Shown: positions 6,588-13,962 of the stretch, in pieces
How positions within the stretch are numbered: position 1 is the first letter of the stretch
Layout of the letters: every line of letters begins with the position of its first letter
Origin: CAZIWJ01 sp964542855
GTDB taxonomy: Bacteria; Bacteroidota; Bacteroidia; Cytophagales; Cyclobacteriaceae
Reading direction: 5' to 3'
NCBI GenBank assembly: GCA_964542855.1
Contig: CAZIWJ010000037.1
Coordinates: 1-20,703, forward strand
Length of the DNA stretch: 20,703 nt
Notes under the pieces: generated by a model
What the model was told of the DNA's origin: nothing
The model's input: the letters and a program-made list of their open reading frames with translations, nothing else
Database searches by the model: none
Position numbers and translations under genes: made by a program

Positions 6588-7457
6588 AATACAACCCGTA
6601 TAGTTTCAATTTCCCCTTGCTGTTAATTTCAAGGGCAGGGGCTGGTAATTTAATAAAATTCAGGGCCTGGAAAACGCCTTTCAGGAATTTAGACTGAACA
6701 GGGATTTTGGTCCAGTCGATATCGGGGGAAAGCAGAAACTGTCGGTACCTTTCTACCTGCGGCAGGCCTACCCCCTGGTAGGAAGTACGGTTGCTAAATT
6801 CACCGTACATGCCGTTGGCGCTGTACCCCACCGCCAGGTTAATCCAGCCGGGAAGGCAATCTTTAAACACCACTTCATTTACATTCATACTCAGCCAGTA
6901 AGTATGCCCGTTATAGTCGAGGAATAAACTTTCCAGGGCATTATTGCCCAGGTACCCGTTCGACTGCCCGGCGTATACGGATCGGTAAAAGCTAAATTTA
7001 AACTGGAGCAATTGCCGGTTAAACAACATTTCCTGCCCTACCACCAGGGCCGAACCGGCGGCATTGGCAGCTACATCGCTCCAGGAAAAGCCCCAGTTTT
7101 CGTACATCCCGTCGAATATTTCAATCGGTAACTGCAGAAAGAATCCGGCCGACCCCCCGAATAACAGTGCTTTTTTCTTATTTACTCCTGCACTTCGCAG
7201 CCACTTGTAACTAAGATAACTCTCCAGGTAAGCCCCGTAAGCATGGCCGAACTTATCGATTTGCAAGTACCCTTTACTGTCGTTGTAAAAAGTAAAGGGC
7301 ACCCGTTTGCTATCTTTATACCACACGAACTGAAGGTAGGCCATGCTGCCCAGGTACAGGGCCGACTGGGTAATAATAGCCGCCCGCAGTTTACCCCGGT
7401 TAATTTCAGGCTGGGTGGAAGAAAAAGTATAGTTTACGCTATCCTGCCCCTGGGCGA
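6583..7457 (-). CDS. DUF2279 family envelope protein (YfiM-like), N-terminus in scaffold gap
   Basis: The minus-strand frame stays open from the stop at 6583 through the first ATG-looking codon (7344) and on to the edge of the N-run, so the gene is longer than an ATG-to-stop reading suggests. The extra part reads AQGQDSVNY..., which looks like sequence just after a signal-peptide cleavage site, so only the signal peptide and start are probably lost in the gap. IDKFGHAYGAYLESYLSYKWLRSAG is the hallmark of DUF2279, a family of predicted periplasmic or outer-membrane-associated proteins; GGSAGFFLQLPIEIFDG and WSDVAANAAGS fit the same family. Function is unknown. It lies upstream of the aminotransferase and sulfotransferase-like genes on the same strand, though a long inverted repeat separates them. 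Confidence 0.85.
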
Positions 7458-7557
7458 NNNNNNNNNNNNNNNNNNNNNNNNNNNNNNNNNNNNNNNNNNN
7501 NNNNNNNNNNNNNNNNNNNNNNNNNNNNNNNNNNNNNNNNNNNNNNNNNNNNNNNNN
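7458..7557. other. Scaffold gap of 100 N
   Basis: Exactly 100 undetermined bases, the usual placeholder for a join of unknown true length. The DUF2279 signal peptide and start fall here. On the right side the first bases (7558-7587) could be the last nine codons and stop of a plus-strand gene, but this is too short to assign. The next 212 bases up to 7799 are AT-rich and non-coding and probably carry the promoter of the oxidoreductase; I find no clean TAnnTTTG box. Confidence 0.95.
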
Positions 7558-7799
7558 TGGGTTAAAATCTGGAATAGCTCAATGTAGTAACTATGCTCCC
7601 CTCTTTCATTTTTGGTTCATTTATTAGGTGATAAGATTATTATCCGGTTGAAGTATCATGCGGCACCCTATCATTTATTGAAATATTCTTATTTGCTTTT
7701 AAACCTTACAAATAAATATATTATGAAAATTTGAACAAAATTTTTTACAGCGGGTTAGCGTATTCGTATGTTTCTACTGCTTTAAAGCTATAAAAAACC

Positions 7800-9191
7800 A
7801 TGTCGACACAAAAAACTGACTACTTAATTGTAGGCGCAGGAGCAATGGGTATTGCTTTTGCCGACGAATTGTTCACCAACGACCCTAACCTTACTTTAAC
7901 CATCGTAGATAAGCGCCCAACCTTTGGAGGTCATTGGAACGACGATTATGATTTTGTTCGCTTGCATCAACCTGCTGCCTTTTACGGTGTTAATTCCCTT
8001 CCTTTAGGAAAGGGGGGAACAGATTTATCTTCAAAAGAAGAAATTTTAGAGTATTACGATACCATCCGCCAGAAATTTGAATCGAGCAAGCGCGTAGAAT
8101 TCCTCGGCGAACACCAGTACCTGGGTAACCAAAAAGTATGTAAGGTGGGTGAACCCGACCGTTTTATACAATACGAAGTTCGCAAAAAAGTAGTGGACGC
8201 AAGGTACATGAACGTACAAATTCCAGCTACGCATGCACCAAAATTTGAAGTAGATGCTGCAGCTACCGTACTTCCCATCAATGATTTGGTTCATCAACAT
8301 GCAAAGTGGGAAAATTTTTGTGTAGTTGGTGGTGGAAAGACCGGGATAGACGCCGTGTTATTTTTGTTAGGTCAGGGCGTAGCACCCAACAATATTCAAT
8401 GGATTGTACCCAATGATGCCTGGATATTCAATCGCAGCCATATTCAGATTGGTAAGGTAACCAAAGAAATTGTTACGCATGCCGAACTAATGTCGCGGGC
8501 TACAGAAGCCGATGAAGTTTTCCTGGAAATGGAAAAAAGGGGAGGGATTCTACGACTAGATAAAAATGTATTACCTACAAAGTGGCGTTGTGCCACGGTA
8601 AGTACTTCAGAATTGGAAAAGCTGAAAACTGTGCAGAATGTCATCAGAAAAGGCAGGGTACAAAGAATAACTACTACCGAAGTTCAACTGGAGAAAGGTA
8701 ACATTTCATTCCCGGAATCTACCCTTTTTGTCAACTGTACTGCCAATGCCTTATCTAAAAAAGAAGCAAAGCCCATTTTTTCTAAAAATTTAGTCACACT
8801 CCAATCGGTATATTTTTGCCAGCAGGTTTTCAGCGCAGCTTTACTGGGCAGATTAGAACTAAGTAATATAACTGATGAGGAGAAAAATAAAATTAAACCG
8901 GTTCTTCATCCTGAGTTGAAAGAAGATTGGCCGCACGTATTACTAATTACTCTTCGCAATTTATTACTATTTAACCGGATAGCTCCTTTATGGCTGTTCA
9001 AAGCAAGATTAAATTTTATGAGCCATGAATCGTTTCTTCAGTTCTTACATTACAATACACGGGCTTTGTTAATTTATTCGCCGTTGAAAAAAGCAGTAGC
9101 AAAAATGAGCAAGCACGTTGTCCTGGCTAATGTTACCCAACGAGATAAGACGATCAACGCACCGTATGTTACTGATCGGGCAACAGTTTAG
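7800..9191 (+). CDS. FAD/NAD(P)-binding oxidoreductase (flavin monooxygenase-like)
   Basis: A 463-residue two-dinucleotide-domain flavoprotein. The first Rossmann motif is YLIVGAGAMG (8-17), with the acidic end of strand 2 at IVDKRP. It is followed by TFGGHWNDDYDFVRLHQPAAFYGVN (41-65), typical of monooxygenase-like NAD(P)/FAD proteins that describe a 'GGHW' substrate/FAD loop. A second motif, CVVGGGKTGIDA (175-186), would bind NAD(P)H. No signal peptide; the C-terminal ~100 residues hold hydrophobic stretches (HVLLITLRNLLLFNRIAPLWLF) that may contact membrane or a lipophilic substrate. The gene is clearly AT-richer than most neighbours, uses many TTA/TTT codons, and stands as a single transcription unit with its own terminator, next to a scaffold gap. 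Reaction and substrate are unknown. ATG 7800 is well placed before the Rossmann motif. Confidence 0.8.
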   Translation: MSTQKTDYLIVGAGAMGIAFADELFTNDPNLTLTIVDKRPTFGGHWNDDYDFVRLHQPAAFYGVNSLPLGKGGTDLSSKEEILEYYDTIRQKFESSKRVEFLGEHQYLGNQKVCKVGEPDRFIQYEVRKKVVDARYMNVQIPATHAPKFEVDAAATVLPINDLVHQHAKWENFCVVGGGKTGIDAVLFLLGQGVAPNNIQWIVPNDAWIFNRSHIQIGKVTKEIVTHAELMSRATEADEVFLEMEKRGGILRLDKNVLPTKWRCATVSTSELEKLKTVQNVIRKGRVQRITTTEVQLEKGNISFPESTLFVNCTANALSKKEAKPIFSKNLVTLQSVYFCQQVFSAALLGRLELSNITDEEKNKIKPVLHPELKEDWPHVLLITLRNLLLFNRIAPLWLFKARLNFMSHESFLQFLHYNTRALLIYSPLKKAVAKMSKHVVLANVTQRDKTINAPYVTDRATV

Positions 9192-9230
9192 TGTATGCGT
9201 TAATCCTTTAAAGTATTAGCAGGTAACACC

Positions 9231-9258
9231 AAAGGCCCTCAATTAGGGGCCTTTTTTT
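9231..9258 (+). terminator. Rho-independent terminator of the oxidoreductase gene
   Basis: AAAGGCCC (9231-9238) pairs with GGGCCTTT (9247-9254) over an 8-base loop and runs into a T-tract (9252-9258). It lies 39 bases after the oxidoreductase stop. The matching A-run on the 5' side gives it some symmetry. Confidence 0.88.
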
Positions 9259-9380
9259 GTTTGAAATAGTGGAAGCTGATTACAATCACTTCAAGAAAAG
9301 TTTTACGTTAGAATAAGTTTAAGTGCTTATGGGTATCTTGTATTAAATGAACCGTATGCTTTATTTAAACACTGAAAGCC

Positions 9381-9839
9381 ATGAAAAATATTTTAGTAAG
9401 CATTAATTTGAACGAGTTCGCCGATGTAATCATCGACCAGGCGCTGGAAATGGCCAGTAAGGAGTCTTCTAAAATTTGGGTGTTACACGTAGCAGAACCC
9501 GAGCCCGAATTTGTGGGGTACGGACCCGGCCCTCAGTACGTTAGAGATGCTCGTGCAAACGAACTGAAGAAGGAACATAAAGTGATACAGGAGCACGTAG
9601 ACCGTATCACGAAACAAGGGTATCAGGCCGACGGGCTTATTCACGTTGGGGCTATTGTGGATTCTATTATGAAGGAATCAGAAAAGTTAAACACCGACCT
9701 GATTGTTGTGGGCCACGAGGAACATAACCTCTTCTTCCGGGGGTTATTCGGCAGCACTTCCACCAGTTTAATGCACAACACAAGGGTTCCGGTTTTAATT
9801 GTACCTTGCGAAGACGAATCGTACAAAGAAATCCTTTAG
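9381..9839 (+). CDS. Universal stress protein (UspA family), first of tandem pair
   Basis: A 152-residue single-domain Usp. It has the alternating strand/helix pattern, opens with KNILVSINLNE, and ends with VVGHEEHNLFFRGLFGSTSTSLMHNTRVPVLIVP, which is the family's nucleotide-loop region. In ATP-binding members this loop is G-x2-G-x9-G-S/T; here the second Gly is Glu114, while Gly111 and Gly124-Ser125 remain. The usual early Asp of strand 1 is Asn9. ATP binding may therefore be weakened or lost. The central segment EPEPEFVGYGPGPQYVRDARANEL (38-61) is an insertion-like loop shared almost word for word with the next gene, marking a tandem duplication. Likely cytoplasmic and dimeric; the role is stress-related by family only. 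The next gene starts eight bases after its stop. Confidence 0.9.
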   Translation: MKNILVSINLNEFADVIIDQALEMASKESSKIWVLHVAEPEPEFVGYGPGPQYVRDARANELKKEHKVIQEHVDRITKQGYQADGLIHVGAIVDSIMKESEKLNTDLIVVGHEEHNLFFRGLFGSTSTSLMHNTRVPVLIVPCEDESYKEIL

Positions 9840-9847
9840 CATGAACC

Positions 9848-10297
9848 ATGCGTAATTTTCTGATCAACATCGATTTCAACGAGGAACAGACCAATTTCCT
9901 GATTAACCAAACCCTCGAACTGGCTAGTAGGGAAGAGGCTAAGATATGGTTACTACACGTAGCTGCTCCCAATCCCGATTTTGTGGGCCACGAAGTTGGC
10001 CCCCAGTACATTCGCGATGCCCGGGCCAGTGAACTTCGGCAGGAGCATCGCCTCATTCAGCAATATACCGACCAGTTGCAGGAAAAAGGATATGCTGCCG
10101 ACGGGCTATTGATTCCGGGCGCTACAGTCGATACCATCGTGGAGGAAGCGGAAAAGCTGAAAATAGATCTGATTATTATTGGCCACCATGACCATAATTT
10201 GCTTTACCGCGCCTTTTTTGGCAGCACGTCCTTGCAGCTGATGCGCAAGACACGAGTACCCATCCTGGTATTCCCGCTGGAAGAAGAGGAAGAGTAA
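9848..10297 (+). CDS. Universal stress protein (UspA family), second of tandem pair
   Basis: A 149-residue paralogue of the preceding Usp, alignable end to end without long gaps: FVGHEVGPQYIRDARASEL against FVGYGPGPQYVRDARANEL, and IIGHHDHNLLYRAFFGSTSLQLM against VVGHEEHNLFFRGLFGSTSTSLM. This copy keeps Asp9 of strand 1 but also lacks the second Gly of the nucleotide loop (Asp115), with Gly112 and Gly125-Ser126 retained. The C-terminus is an acidic run of Glu residues. An ATG at 9841 is out of frame; ATG 9848 is the start. The two proteins may form a heterodimer, a reasonable guess for adjacent Usp paralogues. The gene ends only 12 bases from the stop of the convergent GH31 gene. Confidence 0.9.
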   Translation: MRNFLINIDFNEEQTNFLINQTLELASREEAKIWLLHVAAPNPDFVGHEVGPQYIRDARASELRQEHRLIQQYTDQLQEKGYAADGLLIPGATVDTIVEEAEKLKIDLIIIGHHDHNLLYRAFFGSTSLQLMRKTRVPILVFPLEEEEE

Positions 10298-10309
10298 ACA
10301 AAGCATAGG

Positions 10310-12703
10310 CTACCATTTTACAGTAATGGCTTCATCCTGGTTGGCCAGGACAACAGTAGAAACTACTTCACCGGAAATAACCTCGGCTGCTCCCTGCGGA
10401 TCGAAGGCCGATATGGGAGTAAGGAAAGTAATTTCTTCTTCTTTTATTTGCACGATCTGTCTATTGGCATCGATCCGGTTCATGCCGTTAAACCCGTGTA
10501 ATACCAGTTTTATTTCGCTGAACGCCGAAGCCATATTGCCCGTCTTTTCAGAGAAACAGACTTCCCTTTCCCGGGGCAGGTAAGCAATATTCCGCTGATA
10601 ATAATTGCCTTTTTCGTACTCGTAAGTGGTGCCGTCGTCTTCGTAATACGTAAAATCGGTGGCCTCCTCCCCCTGGTAAACGTGCACTTCCAGCGGTCCT
10701 TCGGGAGCTTCACCAGTGTGGGCCAGGGGTTGCTGCATGGGAATAATTGCTCCTCCTTTTACGTAAACCGGCAGCCTTTTTACCGGCGATTCAGCAATAA
10801 TTTCATGCTTTCCCCTGAATGCTTCCCCGTTGAAAAAGTAGTACCATTCTCCTTTCGGCAGGTAAACCTTTGTGAGTTCCCGGGTGCTTTCAGACGGGGC
10901 TACCAGCATAAAAGGGCCAAACAGGTACTGGTTCTGGTACCGTTCATTATAAATTGTATCGTCGTGCGTATACTCCAGGGCCAGTGTTCGCTGCACGGGC
11001 ATCCCTGTTTGCATAGCCTGGAAGAACAGCGAGTACAGGTAGGGCATAAGGCGGTAGCGCAACCGGATGTAGTTGGCGGCAATTTCTTCGGCTTCTTCCC
11101 CGTACGACCATGGTTCCGAACTGCGGGTATTCACATTAGAATGCCCCCTAAAAAAGGGGGAAAATGCCCCGATGGTAATCCACCGGGTGTACAGGCGTAC
11201 ATCGGCATCACCAACAAAACCGCCTACGTCATAACCCACAAAAGGGACCCCGGAAAGGCCAAGGCTATTCAGCAGCCGCACCCCCAGCAGCATGTGCTCG
11301 TTGGTAGCTGTATTATCGCCGGTCCAGATGGCGGTATACCGTTGTGCGCCGGCGTATGCAGCCCGGGTAAGAATAAAAGGCCGTTTGCCGTTCATCAGGC
11401 TCCGGGTACCCTCGTATGTACTGCGGGCCATTTGCATTCCGTACACATTGCGGGCCTGTTTGGTTGTAGTTTTATTTCCTTCGAAATCAAAAACCAGGTT
11501 TTCGGGCAAGCGTTGCCCCCAGGTGGCAATTTCGTTCATATCGTTCCAGAAGCCTTCAACGCCATTCTCTACGTATCCTTTAAACGAATCGCCCCACCAT
11601 TTACGACCTTCGGGATTGGTAAAATCCGGAAAATGGCACCAGCCGGGCCACACCTGGCCAGTGTAATCGGTATCATCGGGATATTTCACGAAAACCCCTT
11701 CCTGCTTTCCTTCCTCGTACCAGGCATACCCTTCCTCCACCTTAATTCCGGGATCAACGATCACGATGGTATGAAAGCCCATTTCCTTCAGTGCAGTTAG
11801 CATTTCATCGGGTTTGGGAAAGCGGTGTTTATTCCAGGTAAAAATCTTATACTCATCCATGTAGTGAATATCCAGCACAATGGCATCGGCCGGGATATTC
11901 TTCTCCCGGAACTGCCGGGCAAGGGTGAGCACGTCGGTATCGGGATAGTAACTGTAACGGCACTGCTGGTAGCCAATGCTCCATTTAGGCGGCAGGGTAA
12001 TGCGTCCGGTCAGGGCCGTATATTCTCCCACAATATCGGACACCGAACCAGCCATGAAATAATAATCCATGTCGCCGGCTTCGATTGAAAACGAAGCAAA
12101 GCGATTATTAGAGGCCCCGAAATTGAAGTGGCTTTTACAGGAATTGTCCATAAAAATGCCGTAGCTCAGCCCGTGGTGAACCCCGATATAAAAAGGAATG
12201 GTAACGTACAACGGGTCCGTTTCATCATTGTACCCGAAAGCATCAGTATTGTAGTGGGTATAGCCGCTTCCAAAGCGGTCCAGATTTCCCCCTTTTTCTC
12301 CCAAACCGATGAAACGTTCACCTTCCTGTAACGATTTGTATACGCTCACCTCGTTTCCGGCCCACTGCGTTCCCATGGGATCGTCGTCGTTCAGCACTTC
12401 CCCTTCCGGGGTTTCAAAACAAAAGCGAAGCGGGTTTTTCTGAACGCGCAGGGTAAGCTGGTTGGTGGAAATAGCCAGTTGTTCTCCGGTTTCATCCAAC
12501 TGGAAAGATGCTTCCCCGGGCTGGCTGATCACCGCGTAACTAAAGTCAGTAAAGTCAGCGTTTTTGGTAAAGGTAACCCGAATGGTTTGTGGAGTGTAAA
12601 CCAGTACCCTAAATAGAATATCGCTGGCTTTTCCCCGGATGCCACCGGAAATTTTATGGTAGGAAGAAAGGTTTCCAATTGATTGAGGAATGGGTGCAAA
12701 CAT
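10310..12703 (-). CDS. Alpha-glucosidase, glycoside hydrolase family 31
   Basis: A 797-residue GH31 enzyme that would remove terminal alpha-linked glucose from maltose, isomaltose or short glucans. Domains in order: N-terminal beta-sandwich with GLGEKGGNLDRFG (133-145) and the YNTDAFGYN loop; (beta/alpha)8 barrel from about 240 with LPPKWSIGYQQCRYSY (237-252), DIHYMD (278-283), the nucleophile Asp388 in GFWNDMNE and the acid/base Asp463 in IWTGDN; then HSNVNTRSSEPW and RYRLMPYLYSL; a C-terminal DUF5110-like beta domain with YYEDDGTTYEY. No signal peptide, so it acts in the cytoplasm. Length is typical for bacterial neutral GH31 enzymes. It lies 100 bases downstream of the LacI-type regulator on the same strand, and a candidate operator sits 28 bases before its ATG. 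GH13 amylase is on the other side of the regulator. Exact linkage preference is not readable from sequence. Confidence 0.95.
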   Translation of the reverse strand: MFAPIPQSIGNLSSYHKISGGIRGKASDILFRVLVYTPQTIRVTFTKNADFTDFSYAVISQPGEASFQLDETGEQLAISTNQLTLRVQKNPLRFCFETPEGEVLNDDDPMGTQWAGNEVSVYKSLQEGERFIGLGEKGGNLDRFGSGYTHYNTDAFGYNDETDPLYVTIPFYIGVHHGLSYGIFMDNSCKSHFNFGASNNRFASFSIEAGDMDYYFMAGSVSDIVGEYTALTGRITLPPKWSIGYQQCRYSYYPDTDVLTLARQFREKNIPADAIVLDIHYMDEYKIFTWNKHRFPKPDEMLTALKEMGFHTIVIVDPGIKVEEGYAWYEEGKQEGVFVKYPDDTDYTGQVWPGWCHFPDFTNPEGRKWWGDSFKGYVENGVEGFWNDMNEIATWGQRLPENLVFDFEGNKTTTKQARNVYGMQMARSTYEGTRSLMNGKRPFILTRAAYAGAQRYTAIWTGDNTATNEHMLLGVRLLNSLGLSGVPFVGYDVGGFVGDADVRLYTRWITIGAFSPFFRGHSNVNTRSSEPWSYGEEAEEIAANYIRLRYRLMPYLYSLFFQAMQTGMPVQRTLALEYTHDDTIYNERYQNQYLFGPFMLVAPSESTRELTKVYLPKGEWYYFFNGEAFRGKHEIIAESPVKRLPVYVKGGAIIPMQQPLAHTGEAPEGPLEVHVYQGEEATDFTYYEDDGTTYEYEKGNYYQRNIAYLPREREVCFSEKTGNMASAFSEIKLVLHGFNGMNRIDANRQIVQIKEEEITFLTPISAFDPQGAAEVISGEVVSTVVLANQDEAITVKW

Positions 12704-12730
12704 GGTGCTTCAATGAGTTAGCAGTAAACA

Positions 12731-12740
12731 AAACTGGTTT
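12731..12740. promoter_or_regulatory. Candidate LacI-type operator upstream of the GH31 gene
   Basis: AAACTGGTTT, with perfect AAAC/GTTT half-sites, 27 bases upstream of the GH31 ATG. On the minus strand it overlaps CAGTTTTG (12729-12736), one base off the Bacteroidota -7 box TAnnTTTG. A near-copy (AAACTGTTTT) lies before the regulator gene. LacI-family sites usually have CG at the centre; this one has TG, which weakens the call. Confidence 0.35.
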
Positions 12741-12803
12741 GCAATAATGGAAAAATCCCGGTTGTTACCCCAGGGGAAGGGCTTTAAAATAAACCAGCAG
12801 GCT

Positions 12804-13865
12804 TTACTCCACTGAAAAAACCTGTCGGTCGGGTGCTTTGGGCAAAGAAGAAGAGCGGATAATTAATTCGGTGGGCAGTATTTCGTGTCGTACACTGACG
12901 TGCGGGGAGTTAATCTGCTCAATAAGCATTTCCGCCGCACGAATACCCATTCGCCTGCCTGGCTGGGCAATAGTAGTAAGTGGTGGGTCGATGTAAGGAG
13001 AAAAAGGATCGTTGCTAAAGCCTACCATGGCCACATCCTGGGGGATGGAAAAGCCAAACTCCTTAATAACGGTCATTGCTCCCAGGGCAACCGGATCGGT
13101 GACCGCAAAGATAGCATCGGGGCATTCAATAATTCCGCGTTTGGCTTTGTTGAGGAGTTCGCGGCAACTGGCCACTCCCCCCTGCTGGGTAAGGGAGGAG
13201 GAAATGTGCAATTCTTCATCGGGTTCAATACCGAATTCAACCAGGGCGTCGCGGTATCCCCGGTAACGATCATCGGCAATGGAAATACCGGGTAACCCTC
13301 CCAGGTGAGCTATGTTCCGGTAACCACTTTGCAAGAGGTGCTTCACGCCTTTGTAAGCCGCCTCGCGGTCGTTAACAGCAACGGTGTTTACATTTATAGA
13401 ATAGCTGATCCGGTCGAAAAGAACCAGGGATACTTGTTTCCTTAATAAATGATTCAGGTGATCGAAGGCTTTGGTTTCTTCAGACAGCGAAAGCAGAATG
13501 CCATCGACCCGGCTCGACAGGAGCGTTTGCACGTTGTTCAGTTCCCGTTCAAAGGACTCGCCCGACTGGCAGATCATAACCTGGTACCCGGCTTCGTGGC
13601 TTACTTCTTCAATTCCGCTAATTACCGTGGAAAAAAAATGATGGGCCAGTTCAGGGATGATGACCCCGATAATATTCGTCTTTTGCCGTCGCAGGCTACT
13701 GGCAATGGCATTCGGCTGGTAATCGAGCTGTTTAGCCAGCGCTGCCACTGCTGCCTTGGTTTCAGGACCGATTTCCGGATGGTTTTTTAGCGCACGTGAT
13801 ACTGTTGAAGGAGAAATTTTCAACTTCTTGGCAATATCTTTTATGGTAGTCTGGCTTCCCCTCAT
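12804..13865 (-). CDS. LacI-family transcriptional regulator
   Basis: A 353-residue LacI/GalR-type protein. The helix-turn-helix TIKDIAKKLKISPSTVSRAL (7-26) is followed by KNHPEIGPET and the hinge helix YQPNAIASSLRRQKTNIIGVI (49-69), whose Leu normally inserts in the operator centre. The rest is the periplasmic-binding-protein-like sensor with DGILLSLSEE, NDREAAYKGVKHLL, HLGGLPGISIADDRYRGYRDAL and VGFSNDPFSPYIDPPLTTIAQP. It is placed between the GH31 and divergent GH13 genes, so it very likely senses an alpha-gluco-oligosaccharide and controls both; it may also control itself. ATG 13865 is preferred; a GTG two codons upstream (13871) is possible. Length and all core motifs are normal for the family. 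Confidence 0.93.
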   Translation of the reverse strand: MRGSQTTIKDIAKKLKISPSTVSRALKNHPEIGPETKAAVAALAKQLDYQPNAIASSLRRQKTNIIGVIIPELAHHFFSTVISGIEEVSHEAGYQVMICQSGESFERELNNVQTLLSSRVDGILLSLSEETKAFDHLNHLLRKQVSLVLFDRISYSINVNTVAVNDREAAYKGVKHLLQSGYRNIAHLGGLPGISIADDRYRGYRDALVEFGIEPDEELHISSSLTQQGGVASCRELLNKAKRGIIECPDAIFAVTDPVALGAMTVIKEFGFSIPQDVAMVGFSNDPFSPYIDPPLTTIAQPGRRMGIRAAEMLIEQINSPHVSVRHEILPTELIIRSSSLPKAPDRQVFSVE

Positions 13866-13883
13866 AATCACTTTATGTACATT

Positions 13884-13893
13884 AAACTGTTTT
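13884..13893. promoter_or_regulatory. Candidate LacI-type operator upstream of the regulator gene
   Basis: AAACTGTTTT, 9 of 10 bases identical to the site before GH31 (AAACTGGTTT), 18 bases upstream of the regulator ATG in the 97-base divergent promoter region. It would suit autoregulation. The match is short and could be chance in AT-rich DNA. Confidence 0.3.
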
Positions 13894-13936
13894 TCAGTAT
13901 CACCTTTTTAAACGGGCTAAAAGCACAAATCTTTGT

Positions 13937-13954
13937 TTAAATTTACTAATTTAA
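13937..13954. repeat. Palindrome just before the GH13 start
   Basis: TTAAATT - TACT - AATTTAA, two perfect 7-base arms with a 4-base spacer, ending eight bases before the GTG at 13963. It is a possible operator for the GH13 gene. Its low complexity makes a chance origin plausible, and it does not resemble the AAACTGKTTT sites. Confidence 0.35.
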
Positions 13955-13962
13955 CCTAAAAC

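Noticed and set aside
7243..7587. Plus-strand open frame running through the N-run
   Set aside because: It exists only because the unknown bases hide stops; the DUF2279 frame on the other strand is the real gene on the left side.
10682..11800. 372-codon plus-strand open frame opposite GH31
   Set aside because: The GH31 frame carries all catalytic motifs; the antisense product is rich in Cys/His/Pro/Phe with no domain and no context.
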